A stretch of DNA of 64,000 nucleotides from the NCBI GenBank assembly GCA_021650895.1, contig CP091278.1:2509659-2573658 (forward strand), in the 5' to 3' direction. Position 1 is the stretch's first letter; every line of letters begins with the position of its first letter. This document shows positions 1-7,225 of the stretch, piece after piece. The notes below the pieces were generated by a model. The model was not told the DNA's origin and did no database searches. It saw only the letters and a list, made by a program, of their open reading frames with translations. A program made the position numbers and the translations under genes. The DNA comes from Candidatus Jettenia sp. Its GTDB lineage: Bacteria > Planctomycetota > Brocadiia > Brocadiales > Brocadiaceae.

Positions 1-838
1 AGATGAATCGCTAGAGATAATTCATAACGTCGATAAAGTTGCATTAATAGAGGCTTCCATTGCTTCAAAAAATAATGTATTACCAGCAAACGTAGTTCCT
101 AATATTATTATTGATCATCATCAAACAGACTTTAGCCTTGTAAAAGGTGAGTTTGTTGAAATATTGCCGAAGATTGGTGCTGCTTCTACTATTATGACAA
201 GGTACCTACGGCAATTAGACATTGTGCCGGACCCGCCACTTGCCACAGCTCTTCGCTATGGAATCAGGGTTGATACAAGCGGGTTCACCAGGAATACTAC
301 TACAGAAGACCTTGATGCTGCAGCCTACCTCTCATCGCTAGTTGATGTAGGATTGTTAAATCAAATAGAGAACCCTCCTATGAGCGCAGAAACGCTCGAT
401 ATTATTGGAAGAGCTATAAGAAACCGAGAGGTGAGGGGATCGTATCTTATATCTTTTGTAGAGTTTATAACTGACCGTGATGCATTACCACAGGCGGCAG
501 AATTAATGTTACAGATGGAAGGAGTATCTACGGTACTTGTATTCGGAATTGATAAAGACAAGGTGCAATTGTCAGCTCGAAGTATGGACTCAAGAATCAA
601 TCTGGCATCACTATTGCAAAAAGCATTTGGGTTTATGAATGCGGGCGGACATGCAACGATGGCAGCCGGTACTATAGATCTAGGTATTTTTGGAGATGTG
701 AATGATAAAAAATCGCTATCAAGGATTACTTTTGATGCTGTACGAAAAAAGTTTTTTTCTGCAGCAGGAATAGATACAGAAAAAAAAGAAATACCCGATG
801 AATTAGAACTAATGATTAACAACGGTGTTAGGAATTAA
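1..838 (+). CDS. DHH/DHHA1 phosphoesterase (NrnA-like), 5' truncated by window edge
   Basis: The reading frame is open from base 2 without a start, so the gene begins before the window. The visible part contains a DHH motif (IIIDHHQ, encoded near base 110-120) and a C-terminal DHHA1 signature (GGHATMAAG, near 646-670). Both are hallmarks of the DHH phosphoesterase family that includes nanoRNase/pAp-phosphatase NrnA and RecJ. Family members hydrolyse short oligoribonucleotides or 3'-phosphoadenosine 5'-phosphate using Mn ions in the cytoplasm. The short spacing of DHH to DHHA1 fits NrnA better than RecJ, but the missing N-terminus prevents a firm choice. A lipoprotein gene follows after about 45 bases. 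Confidence 0.85.
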   Translation, partial: DESLEIIHNVDKVALIEASIASKNNVLPANVVPNIIIDHHQTDFSLVKGEFVEILPKIGAASTIMTRYLRQLDIVPDPPLATALRYGIRVDTSGFTRNTTTEDLDAAAYLSSLVDVGLLNQIENPPMSAETLDIIGRAIRNREVRGSYLISFVEFITDRDALPQAAELMLQMEGVSTVLVFGIDKDKVQLSARSMDSRINLASLLQKAFGFMNAGGHATMAAGTIDLGIFGDVNDKKSLSRITFDAVRKKFFSAAGIDTEKKEIPDELELMINNGVRN

Positions 839-883
839 TTGTATTGGCTATCTTTATAGGTGATGGAAAATAGGAGAAATATT

Positions 884-2182
884 ATGGGAAAAGGATTTTT
901 AGGTGTAGTATTAGTAAGTCTTGCAATCTTTTTGAACTCTTGTGTTACTACCCAAAGGCAAGTAAAGGAGGCAGAAGAGCACGAGTTAAGGCAGAAAGAG
1001 ACATCTGCACCTGTAGAACCTGTACCTGCACAGCCAGAAGCTGTTGCCCCCGTTGAACCCGCTCCAGAAGCTGTTATTCCTTCACTGCCAGAAGAAGAGG
1101 TTGGGGAAGAAACACCTGCCGAAGAGGAAGACCTTGAAGAAGCGCCAATAACAGAACCTGCACAGCCAGAAGCTGCTGCCCCCGTTGAACCCGCTCCAGA
1201 AGCTGTTATTCCTTCACTGCCAGAAGAAGAGGTTGGGGAAGAAACACCTGCCGAAGAGGAAGACCTTGAAGAAGCGCCAATAACAGAACCTGCACAGCCA
1301 GAAGCTGCTGCCCCCGTTGAACCCGCTCCAGAAGCTGTTATTCCTTCACTGCCAGAAGAAGAGGTTGGGGAAGAAACACCTGCCGAAGAGGAAGACCTTG
1401 AAGAAGCACCAATAACAGAACCTGCACAGCCAGAAGCTGCTGCCCCCGTTGAACCCGCTCCAGAAGCTGTTATTCCTTCACTGCCAGAAGAAGAGGTTGG
1501 GGAAGAAACACCTGCCGAAGAGGAAGACCTTGAAGAAGCACCAATAACAGAACCTGCACAGCCAGAAGCTGCTGCCCCCGTTGAACCCGCTCCAGAAGCT
1601 GTTATTCCTTCACTGCCAGAAGAAGAGGTTGGGGAAGAAACACCTGCCGAAGAGGAAGACCTTGAAGAAGCACCAATAACAGAACCTGCACAGCCAGAAG
1701 CTGCTGCCCCCGTTGAACCCGCTCCTGAGGCTGCCACTTCTACAGAACAAACGGAATCTATGGGAAAGTCTATAAATCAGTGTACCACCTGTAATAAAGC
1801 AGCTGGAGAAGGACATGTCTGCGGCCTTACTACATATTGCCAACAATGCTCAGAAGAAGTTGGACCTGGCCATATCTGCGATTTAACCTTCTTTTGCTCT
1901 GATTGTAAAAAAGAAGTTGGAGACGGTCATATTTGTAATGTGACAACATTCTGCACAAAATGTGAAGAAGAAGTTGGATCTGGCCACATCTGCGATATAA
2001 CATACTTTTGTTATGATTGTGAGAAAGAAGTTGGAGATGAACATATCTGTGGTGTTACCCATTTTTGTTCTACATGCAACAAAGAAGCCGGAGAAAGACA
2101 TGAATGCGGCAAGACTTATTTCTGCTTTAATTGTGAAAAAGAGGTCCCCGCCGAACATCAGCACGAAAGCCTAGCAAAGTAA
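884..2182 (+). CDS. Lipoprotein with 44-residue P/E-rich tandem repeats and cysteine/histidine repeat tail
   Basis: ATG 884 is chosen because AGGAG lies 7 bases upstream; a GTG further upstream has no such site. The protein starts with a hydrophobic signal and a lipobox-like LNSC with Cys at residue 20, so it is probably a lipid-anchored envelope protein. Next come five near-identical 44-residue repeats rich in Glu, Pro and Ala, likely an extended acidic stalk. The last ~130 residues contain seven ~20-residue units with CxxC, then Gly, then HxC (for example FCSDCKKEVGDGHIC). Each unit offers three Cys and one His, as in a metal-binding finger. It is not a haem c motif because CxxC is not followed by His. 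Function unknown; metal binding is inference. Confidence 0.8.
   Translation: MGKGFLGVVLVSLAIFLNSCVTTQRQVKEAEEHELRQKETSAPVEPVPAQPEAVAPVEPAPEAVIPSLPEEEVGEETPAEEEDLEEAPITEPAQPEAAAPVEPAPEAVIPSLPEEEVGEETPAEEEDLEEAPITEPAQPEAAAPVEPAPEAVIPSLPEEEVGEETPAEEEDLEEAPITEPAQPEAAAPVEPAPEAVIPSLPEEEVGEETPAEEEDLEEAPITEPAQPEAAAPVEPAPEAVIPSLPEEEVGEETPAEEEDLEEAPITEPAQPEAAAPVEPAPEAATSTEQTESMGKSINQCTTCNKAAGEGHVCGLTTYCQQCSEEVGPGHICDLTFFCSDCKKEVGDGHICNVTTFCTKCEEEVGSGHICDITYFCYDCEKEVGDEHICGVTHFCSTCNKEAGERHECGKTYFCFNCEKEVPAEHQHESLAK
1067..1726 (+). repeat. Five tandem 132-bp coding repeats
   Basis: Five head-to-tail units of 132 bp encode the same 44 residues. Copies are almost identical at DNA level: the visible difference is a synonymous GCG/GCA switch in the EEAP segment, GCG in copies 1-2 and GCA in copies 3-5. 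The sixth, partial unit diverges after PEA. Such identity implies recent expansion or homogenisation, and copy number is likely to vary between strains. Confidence 0.95.
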
Positions 2183-2208
2183 TCTTGTAAAGAAATTACA
2201 TTCAATAG

Positions 2209-2242
2209 AAAAAGGCATGTTTACTGGTAAACATGCCTTTTT
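2209..2242. terminator. Bidirectional intrinsic terminator
   Basis: A perfect 16-bp stem with a 2-base loop: AAAAAGGCATGTTTAC, TG, GTAAACATGCCTTTTT. The A-run on one side and T-run on the other let it serve both the plus-strand lipoprotein gene and the convergent minus-strand gene ending at 2284. Confidence 0.85.
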
Positions 2243-2283
2243 CATTTTTAGTTTATTTTAAGAATCTTTTTGATCAATTTTTT

Positions 2284-2808
2284 CTATTCAGTTGTCTTGA
2301 TTACGTACTTATTAATAAGACCTGTTTCTATACCTATAAGCATAGCCTCAAAGGGTTTTGTACTATCTTTAGGGATATCAGGTATAGTAAACTCTTCTTT
2401 TTTAACCAGTAAGTCACGTTCATCATAGATCTCCAATGTAAATTTTGCAAAGCGATAATTCTTTTCAGATCTGTTAGCTATCTCACCCGTAAAAAGAACA
2501 TTTGAACCAAATTGATCAAAACGCACATTTCTTACAAAAAATCCACTACCAATATCTTCGAATCCATCCTTTAAAGGAGGTTTTAAAAGCTCTTTATTCG
2601 CAGGAATGCCCTTTGGTGCTTTTGAAACACCCGGTGTAAGGTTTTTTTCTAATGCATTTACCCGTTTTTCTAAGGCTTCAACTCTTGAAACAAGATTTGA
2701 AATAACAATCTCTAACATATTTAACTTATTTGATGTGTCTTGTGCAAATAATACTGTATGGCCAAATATTGTAAAAATTATTACTATAGATATAAAAGAC
2801 TTTTTCAT
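2284..2808 (-). CDS. Periplasmic coiled-coil protein with FxLYD-like C-terminal domain
   Basis: The start at 2808 gives MKKSFISIVIIF..., and GAGGGTGGG lies just upstream; an in-frame GTG at 2820 overlaps that ribosome-binding site. The N-terminus is a signal peptide ending near LFAQ. A short heptad stretch (LVSRVEALEKRVNALEKN) predicts a coiled coil, perhaps for oligomerisation. The C-terminal ~85 residues have the pattern of an FxLYD-type beta-sandwich: a conserved FTGEIANRS segment followed by FTLEIYDERDLLVKKEEF and a proline-rich turn. Such domains occur in secreted proteins of unknown role. It converges on the cysteine-repeat lipoprotein; no functional link is visible. Confidence 0.7.
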   Translation of the reverse strand: MKKSFISIVIIFTIFGHTVLFAQDTSNKLNMLEIVISNLVSRVEALEKRVNALEKNLTPGVSKAPKGIPANKELLKPPLKDGFEDIGSGFFVRNVRFDQFGSNVLFTGEIANRSEKNYRFAKFTLEIYDERDLLVKKEEFTIPDIPKDSTKPFEAMLIGIETGLINKYVIKTTE

Positions 2809-2934
2809 TCCCACCCTCACATTTAATATCTAAAAGATATATCACAAGAGATATGTTTAAAATAGTATCATATAAATAATTAATACAAATATAAATCTTC
2901 GAAGCTATTATATACAACTAAAAAATGTAATATC

Positions 2935-2963
2935 TTGACAAAATATAATCTAATTGTTATCTT
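2935..2963 (+). promoter_or_regulatory. Putative sigma70 promoter for ricT-metG
   Basis: TTGACA at 2935-2940, a 17-bp spacer and TATCTT at 2958-2963, about 50 bases before the ricT start. The -35 is consensus and the -10 matches 4 of 6 positions. Surrounding DNA is AT-rich. Confidence 0.5.
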
Positions 2964-3014
2964 AAATAAATATTTTTTTATATAAATAATTATATCATCT
3001 CCTCAAACACCTTC

Positions 3015-3887
3015 ATGCGGCACATTCTAACTATTCGATACGGTGTCTTAAAGAATACATCTGATTTTTTTACCAATATTACTTCATTAAAAAAAGGTGA
3101 TCAAGTTATAATTCGTTCTAATCGTGGTATAGAATTTGGCGAAGTTATTACCAAGGTTAGCGAGATAGCGGATGATACTCCCATTGAAAATCTTGGAGAA
3201 ATTTTACGTAAAGCTACGGCTGATGATAAAGAAAAACAAAGAAAGATAAACAATGAAATGATACCTGTTGAGTTTAAGTTTTGTCAAAAAAAGATAAAAG
3301 AGCATAATCTCCTCATGAAACTGGCCAGCGTCGAACATTTATATGGAACTAAAAAAATTATCTTTTATTATCTTGCCAATGGGCGCGTTGATTTCAGAGA
3401 ACTGGTAAAAGACCTGGCAAAAGAATATCAGGCGCGTATAGAAATGAAACAAATCGGTGTTCGGGACGAAGCCAGGCTTTTAGCTGATTATGAACACTGT
3501 GGGAGGGAATTATGTTGTAGATTGTTCCTCAAAAACCTTGAACCCGTTACTATGAAAATGGCAAAAAATCAAAAGGCAACGCTAGATCCTTCTAAAATAT
3601 CAGGGAGATGTGGCCGTCTTATGTGTTGCTTGCGTTACGAGGATAAAGTATATGAGGATTTAAAACACAGCTTGCCAAGAAAGGGTTCTATTGTCAAGAC
3701 GACAGAAGGAATCGGAGAAGTTGTTAATTGCGATGTATTACAACAGCAAGTTACTATTGAACTGAATAACGGAAATAAAATTTGCGTGTCAACTCGTGAT
3801 ATTATAGATAAAGTAAGAGGATCTTTGAGACAACAGGAAACAGCACCCTGCGATCAAATGTGTGGGAAAGATTATGACCTTGAATAA
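3015..3887 (+). CDS. ricT: PSP1-domain protein, RicT/YaaT family
   Basis: The 290-residue product matches the PSP1/YaaT (RicT) family. The sequence shows the typical cysteine set: HCGRELCCRLF, then GRCGRLMCCLRYED. In Bacillus the RicA-RicF-RicT complex carries Fe-S clusters and promotes RNA maturation; in other bacteria the role is poorly known. No clear Shine-Dalgarno is visible before ATG 3015. The stop overlaps the start region of metG by a few codons, so the two are probably translationally coupled. The yaaT-metG neighbourhood is common in bacteria, which supports the call. Confidence 0.85.
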   Translation: MRHILTIRYGVLKNTSDFFTNITSLKKGDQVIIRSNRGIEFGEVITKVSEIADDTPIENLGEILRKATADDKEKQRKINNEMIPVEFKFCQKKIKEHNLLMKLASVEHLYGTKKIIFYYLANGRVDFRELVKDLAKEYQARIEMKQIGVRDEARLLADYEHCGRELCCRLFLKNLEPVTMKMAKNQKATLDPSKISGRCGRLMCCLRYEDKVYEDLKHSLPRKGSIVKTTEGIGEVVNCDVLQQQVTIELNNGNKICVSTRDIIDKVRGSLRQQETAPCDQMCGKDYDLE

Positions 3888-5421
3888 GTATACGTTTTAT
3901 GTTACCACGCCTATTTATTATGTCAATGATATACCACACATTGGACATTCTTATACAACTATTGCCGCTGATGTATTGGCTCGGTATAAAAAAGCAAAGG
4001 GGCTAGATGTCTTTTTTTTGACCGGAACAGACGAACACGGACAAAAAATACAAAAAGCGGCTCAAATCTGTAATAAAACGCCTATAGAATTTGTGAACAC
4101 AGTGGTCGATAAATTTAAAACTCTGTGGAATGACCTTTGTATTTCCAATGATGATTTTATACGAACAACGGATGAACGGCATTGTCGGCGAGTAAGGAGA
4201 ATTTTTCAACAAATCTTTGAGAATGGAGATATCTATCTGGGAGAATATGAGGGATGGTATTGTGTTCCCTGCGAAAGCTTCTGGGTTGAATCACAGCTTG
4301 AAGAGAATAAATGCCCGGAATGTAAACGAATTGTAGAAAAAGTAAAGGAGAAGAACTATTTTTTCAAGCTCTCAAAATATAAAAATCATCTGCTGGAATA
4401 TTATGATAAACACCCTGATTTTATACAACCTGAATCAAGAAGAAACGAATTATTACAGAGAATTAAATCCCAAGTCGAAGATATCAGCGTAAGCCGTTCA
4501 GCAGTAGAGTGGGGTATTCAAGTTCCCATGGATCCAACTCATACTATTTATGTTTGGATTGATGCACTTCTCAACTATATTACGGCTTTAGGGTATGATG
4601 ATGATATGCAGAAATTCCAAAAATACTGGCCGGCAAGTGTTCATATTATAGGAAAAGAAATCTTATGGTTCCATGGTGTTATTTGGCCTGCCATACTTAT
4701 GTCCTTAAAAATAGACTTGCCACATAAGGTTTTTGCGCATGGCTGGTGGACCGTTGAAGGTCAGAAGATCTCAAAATCCTTAGGGAACGCAATAAATCCA
4801 ATTCATATTATCCAATCTTATGGCACAGATGCCTATAGATATTTTTTACTGAGAGAAGTTCCTTTTGGTTTGGATGGAAACTTTTCTTACCATGCACTTA
4901 TTCACAGAATAAATTCCGACCTGGGCAATGACTTGGGCAATTTATTACAACGCACATTAACCATGATTGAGAAGTATTTTCATGGAGTAATTCCCGAAGT
5001 TATAGATGAAGATGATGAATTAAAAAGGGAGTCCCAAATCACCTGCGATAAAATAGATCAGGAGATAAATCAACTCCAATTTAGCAAGGCCCTTGAGGTT
5101 ATTTGGGAGTTTATACGACGCAGCAATAAATTTATCGAAGATAAAAAACCCTGGTCATTAGCTAAGACAGATATTACAAGACCTCAACTCGCTTTGGTTA
5201 TTAGTTCATTAGCTATGGCTATCAGAAATATTTCTGTATTTATTTATCCATTTATGCCGACAACTACTGTCGAAATTCAACAGCAACTTGGTATCCTGCA
5301 AGATACTTGTTACCCTAGTTTGGAATTTCAACAGAAATTCAAGAAAGGTACCGTAGTACAAAAGGGTAAGCCCTTATTTCCGAAGATAGAACTTACGGAA
5401 CCAAAAACTGCTTCACTATAA
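3874..5421 (+). CDS. metG: Methionyl-tRNA synthetase
   Basis: Class Ia aminoacyl-tRNA synthetase charging tRNA-Met in the cytoplasm. HIGH is at residues 22-25 (PHIGHSY) and the KMSKS-type loop reads KISKSLGN near residue 300. A zinc knuckle is present as CVPCESFW...CPEC. At ~515 residues it lacks the C-terminal EMAP/tRNA-binding domain seen in longer forms. ATG 3874 is preferred over GTG 3862 because GGGAAAG precedes it. It overlaps the 3' end of ricT by 14 bases and is followed 47 bases later by the Minf_1886 gene. Confidence 0.95.
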   Translation: MTLNKYTFYVTTPIYYVNDIPHIGHSYTTIAADVLARYKKAKGLDVFFLTGTDEHGQKIQKAAQICNKTPIEFVNTVVDKFKTLWNDLCISNDDFIRTTDERHCRRVRRIFQQIFENGDIYLGEYEGWYCVPCESFWVESQLEENKCPECKRIVEKVKEKNYFFKLSKYKNHLLEYYDKHPDFIQPESRRNELLQRIKSQVEDISVSRSAVEWGIQVPMDPTHTIYVWIDALLNYITALGYDDDMQKFQKYWPASVHIIGKEILWFHGVIWPAILMSLKIDLPHKVFAHGWWTVEGQKISKSLGNAINPIHIIQSYGTDAYRYFLLREVPFGLDGNFSYHALIHRINSDLGNDLGNLLQRTLTMIEKYFHGVIPEVIDEDDELKRESQITCDKIDQEINQLQFSKALEVIWEFIRRSNKFIEDKKPWSLAKTDITRPQLALVISSLAMAIRNISVFIYPFMPTTTVEIQQQLGILQDTCYPSLEFQQKFKKGTVVQKGKPLFPKIELTEPKTASL

Positions 5422-5468
5422 TTTGTAAATTCATTACAAAAATTTTTCTTAATGGTTGGAGAATGTAT

Positions 5469-5906
5469 ATGACAAAAGCATGGAATAAGATAAAGGAAAT
5501 TATCAAAAAAGATCCCCGCTATTCCCCTACTGCTTATCAGTTTGTGTTTGAGGCGCTTGACTATACTACAAATATGTTAGGTAAAGACCAGCACAAGACA
5601 TCTGATAAGGATCGCCATGTAACGGGAAAACAACTTATGGAGGGCATTAGACAATATGCATTAAAGCAATTCGGTTTTATGGCATTAACCGTATTTGGAC
5701 AATGGGGTATAAAACAAGATACAGACTTTGGAAACGTCGTTTTTAATTTAGTAGAAAGTGGTCTTATGGGAAAGACAGAAACAGATTCTAAAGATGATTT
5801 TAAAAATACTTATGATCTCAAGAAAGTTTTTGATGAAGAATTCAAGTTAGATGGAAAATATGATATTCGGTTATCATTAAATGCCTTAGGAATCAAGAAA
5901 AGATAA
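5469..5906 (+). CDS. Minf_1886 family protein
   Basis: A 145-residue protein resembling the Minf_1886 family, known mainly from planctomycetes and verrucomicrobia. The recognisable core is DPRYSPTAYQFVFEALDYT, then RHVTGKQLMEGIRQYAL, then DFGNVVFNLVESGLM. Function is unknown. ATG 5469 is chosen because GGAG (5458-5461) sits 7 bases upstream; the earlier ATG 5463 would be only 1 base from it. It is probably cotranscribed with metG. The stop directly abuts the stop of the convergent SUMF1-like gene with no room for a separate terminator. Confidence 0.8.
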   Translation: MTKAWNKIKEIIKKDPRYSPTAYQFVFEALDYTTNMLGKDQHKTSDKDRHVTGKQLMEGIRQYALKQFGFMALTVFGQWGIKQDTDFGNVVFNLVESGLMGKTETDSKDDFKNTYDLKKVFDEEFKLDGKYDIRLSLNALGIKKR

Positions 5907-6548
5907 CTATTTCGCATCTTTAACACACCGGAATCCAACATTGTTATCTCTTCCCTCAGGATAACTACAACTTCTATACGCACTTCTTAGGATATAGTGG
6001 TGATTTACCCATGATCCGCCTCTAACTACGCGGAATTTCCCTTCCTCATACCAATCTTCGCACCACTCCCACACATTTCCTGCCATATCAAAACAATCAT
6101 AAGGGCTTGCGCCTCCCTTTCGATTCTCAATAGGAGCTGGAGCGCCTGTATTTGGGTCTAAGTTATACACAGCTTTCGTGCTATCAGGTTGTACATTTCC
6201 CCATGGATACTCTCTGCCATCAACACCTCGTGCTGCTTTTTCCCATTCTATTTCTCTCGGAAGCCGTTTACAGGCCCATTTTGCATAAGCAACAGCATCA
6301 TTCCAGCTAACACCAACAACAGGCTGTAACGGGCTATTGAATCTTTTATTATTCCAAAAGAAAGGTTCTCTAGCCCCTGTCGCATCGACAAACTTCTTAT
6401 ATTGATAATTAGTTATTGGAAATTTATCGATATAAAAGGCATCGACATATACCGTCTTTCGTTCTTCACCCATAATAAAATTGCCTTCCGGAATAAGAAC
6501 CATCTGAGAGCTATCTTTCTCATTCATAATGTTACCCAACAGCGACAT
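5907..6548 (-). CDS. SUMF1/FGE-like domain protein without formylglycine-enzyme cysteines
   Basis: The 213 residues are a single formylglycine-generating-enzyme (SUMF1) fold. Visible family motifs are IPEGNFIMG, FPITNYQYKKF, GVSWNDAVAYAKW, RLPREIEWEKAARG, DMAGNVWEWCEDW, RVVRGGSW and VGFRCV. In true FGE two active-site cysteines lie shortly after RGGS; here that segment reads RGGSWVNHHYILRSAYRSC and lacks the pair. It is therefore better called a SUMF1-fold protein of unknown activity, as in EgtB/PvdO-type relatives. No signal peptide is visible. Start 6548 has a weak GGATGG upstream; ATG 6527 is an alternative. Confidence 0.8.
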   Translation of the reverse strand: MSLLGNIMNEKDSSQMVLIPEGNFIMGEERKTVYVDAFYIDKFPITNYQYKKFVDATGAREPFFWNNKRFNSPLQPVVGVSWNDAVAYAKWACKRLPREIEWEKAARGVDGREYPWGNVQPDSTKAVYNLDPNTGAPAPIENRKGGASPYDCFDMAGNVWEWCEDWYEEGKFRVVRGGSWVNHHYILRSAYRSCSYPEGRDNNVGFRCVKDAK

Positions 6549-6591
6549 AACTATCCATCCATATTATCAAATTATCAAAGATAAGGCTTGT

Positions 6592-7101
6592 CTATTTTCC
6601 AATTTCTGCCTTTCGTCCTACAGCTAACGGTATCCTTACTATATCTCCCTCTTTTATATTATGCAGCCGAAACCACCCCTCTTTCATCTCTAATGCATAC
6701 TGAACTTTTTCCCTTGAGACATGAGTATCTAAACTATGCGGACTCATAGTGTCTATTTGTATAATCCTTCCGTCGGCCTTAATAAAGGCTATCGAAATAG
6801 GTATGCGGGTATCTTTCATCCAAAACGAGAGAATCTCCTCTTTTGGAAAAACAAATAGCATGCCCTCATTATCCTCCAGTTTATTTCGGTACATTAAACC
6901 TACAATTCGCTCTTCAGGCGTAATTGCCAGTTCTACTTCTAATTCAATTCCGCCTACATTTATTGGTGCTACCCTATTTCTTTTCACCTCACTATAACAA
7001 ATTGCGCAAGAACCGCTATATACTATACCTCCAGAAATACAGAGCATAATAATAATAAAATAGTTCCATTCTTTTACCCACATAAAACTGTGTTTATTCA
7101 T
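6592..7101 (-). CDS. DUF192 family secreted/anchored protein
   Basis: About 169 residues from ATG 7101; a TTG at 7116 is in frame but less likely. An N-terminal hydrophobic segment (WNYFIIIMLCISGGIVYS) predicts a signal peptide or anchor. The rest is DUF192: ELAITPEERIVGLMYRNKL, EGMLFVFP, SFWMKDTRIPISIAFI, then YALEMKEGWF. The family is widespread and of unknown function. It lies 42 bases upstream of the SUMF1-like gene on the same strand and may be cotranscribed with it. A divergent promoter region separates it from tilS. Confidence 0.85.
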   Translation of the reverse strand: MNKHSFMWVKEWNYFIIIMLCISGGIVYSGSCAICYSEVKRNRVAPINVGGIELEVELAITPEERIVGLMYRNKLEDNEGMLFVFPKEEILSFWMKDTRIPISIAFIKADGRIIQIDTMSPHSLDTHVSREKVQYALEMKEGWFRLHNIKEGDIVRIPLAVGRKAEIGK

Positions 7102-7149
7102 GGAAGTTTTATCCAAAATTTAGAACTCTAGTCGTTTACCACACGGAAT

Positions 7150-7177
7150 ATTTTACGAGCACAAAAACTAAAGTCAA
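7150..7177 (-). promoter_or_regulatory. Putative sigma70 promoter for the DUF192 gene
   Basis: On the minus strand: TTGACT at 7177-7172, a 16-bp spacer and TAAAAT at 7155-7150, about 50 bases before ATG 7101. It is arranged divergently to the tilS promoter. Confidence 0.5.
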
Positions 7178-7190
7178 ATTATTTCTAAAC

Positions 7191-7219
7191 TTGACTTGCT
7201 TAAACCAAAGAGATATAGT
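7191..7219 (+). promoter_or_regulatory. Putative sigma70 promoter for tilS
   Basis: TTGACT at 7191-7196, 17-bp spacer, TATAGT at 7214-7219. The -10 ends only 6 bases before ATG 7226, so the transcript would begin at or next to the start codon. Confidence 0.6.
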
Positions 7220-7225
7220 GCAACG

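Noticed and set aside
1067-1726. Regular direct repeats as a possible CRISPR array
   Set aside because: The repeats are 132 bp with no spacers and are translated in frame; no cas genes are present.
835-1737. A 300-residue antisense open frame with Ser/Gly/Ala repeats
   Set aside because: It mirrors the 132-bp tandem repeats of the lipoprotein gene. The sense frame has a ribosome site, signal peptide and conserved Cys motifs; the antisense frame has none.
1740-2180. Multihaem cytochrome reading of the Cys-rich tail
   Set aside because: CxxC pairs are not followed by His, so they are not CxxCH haem c sites.
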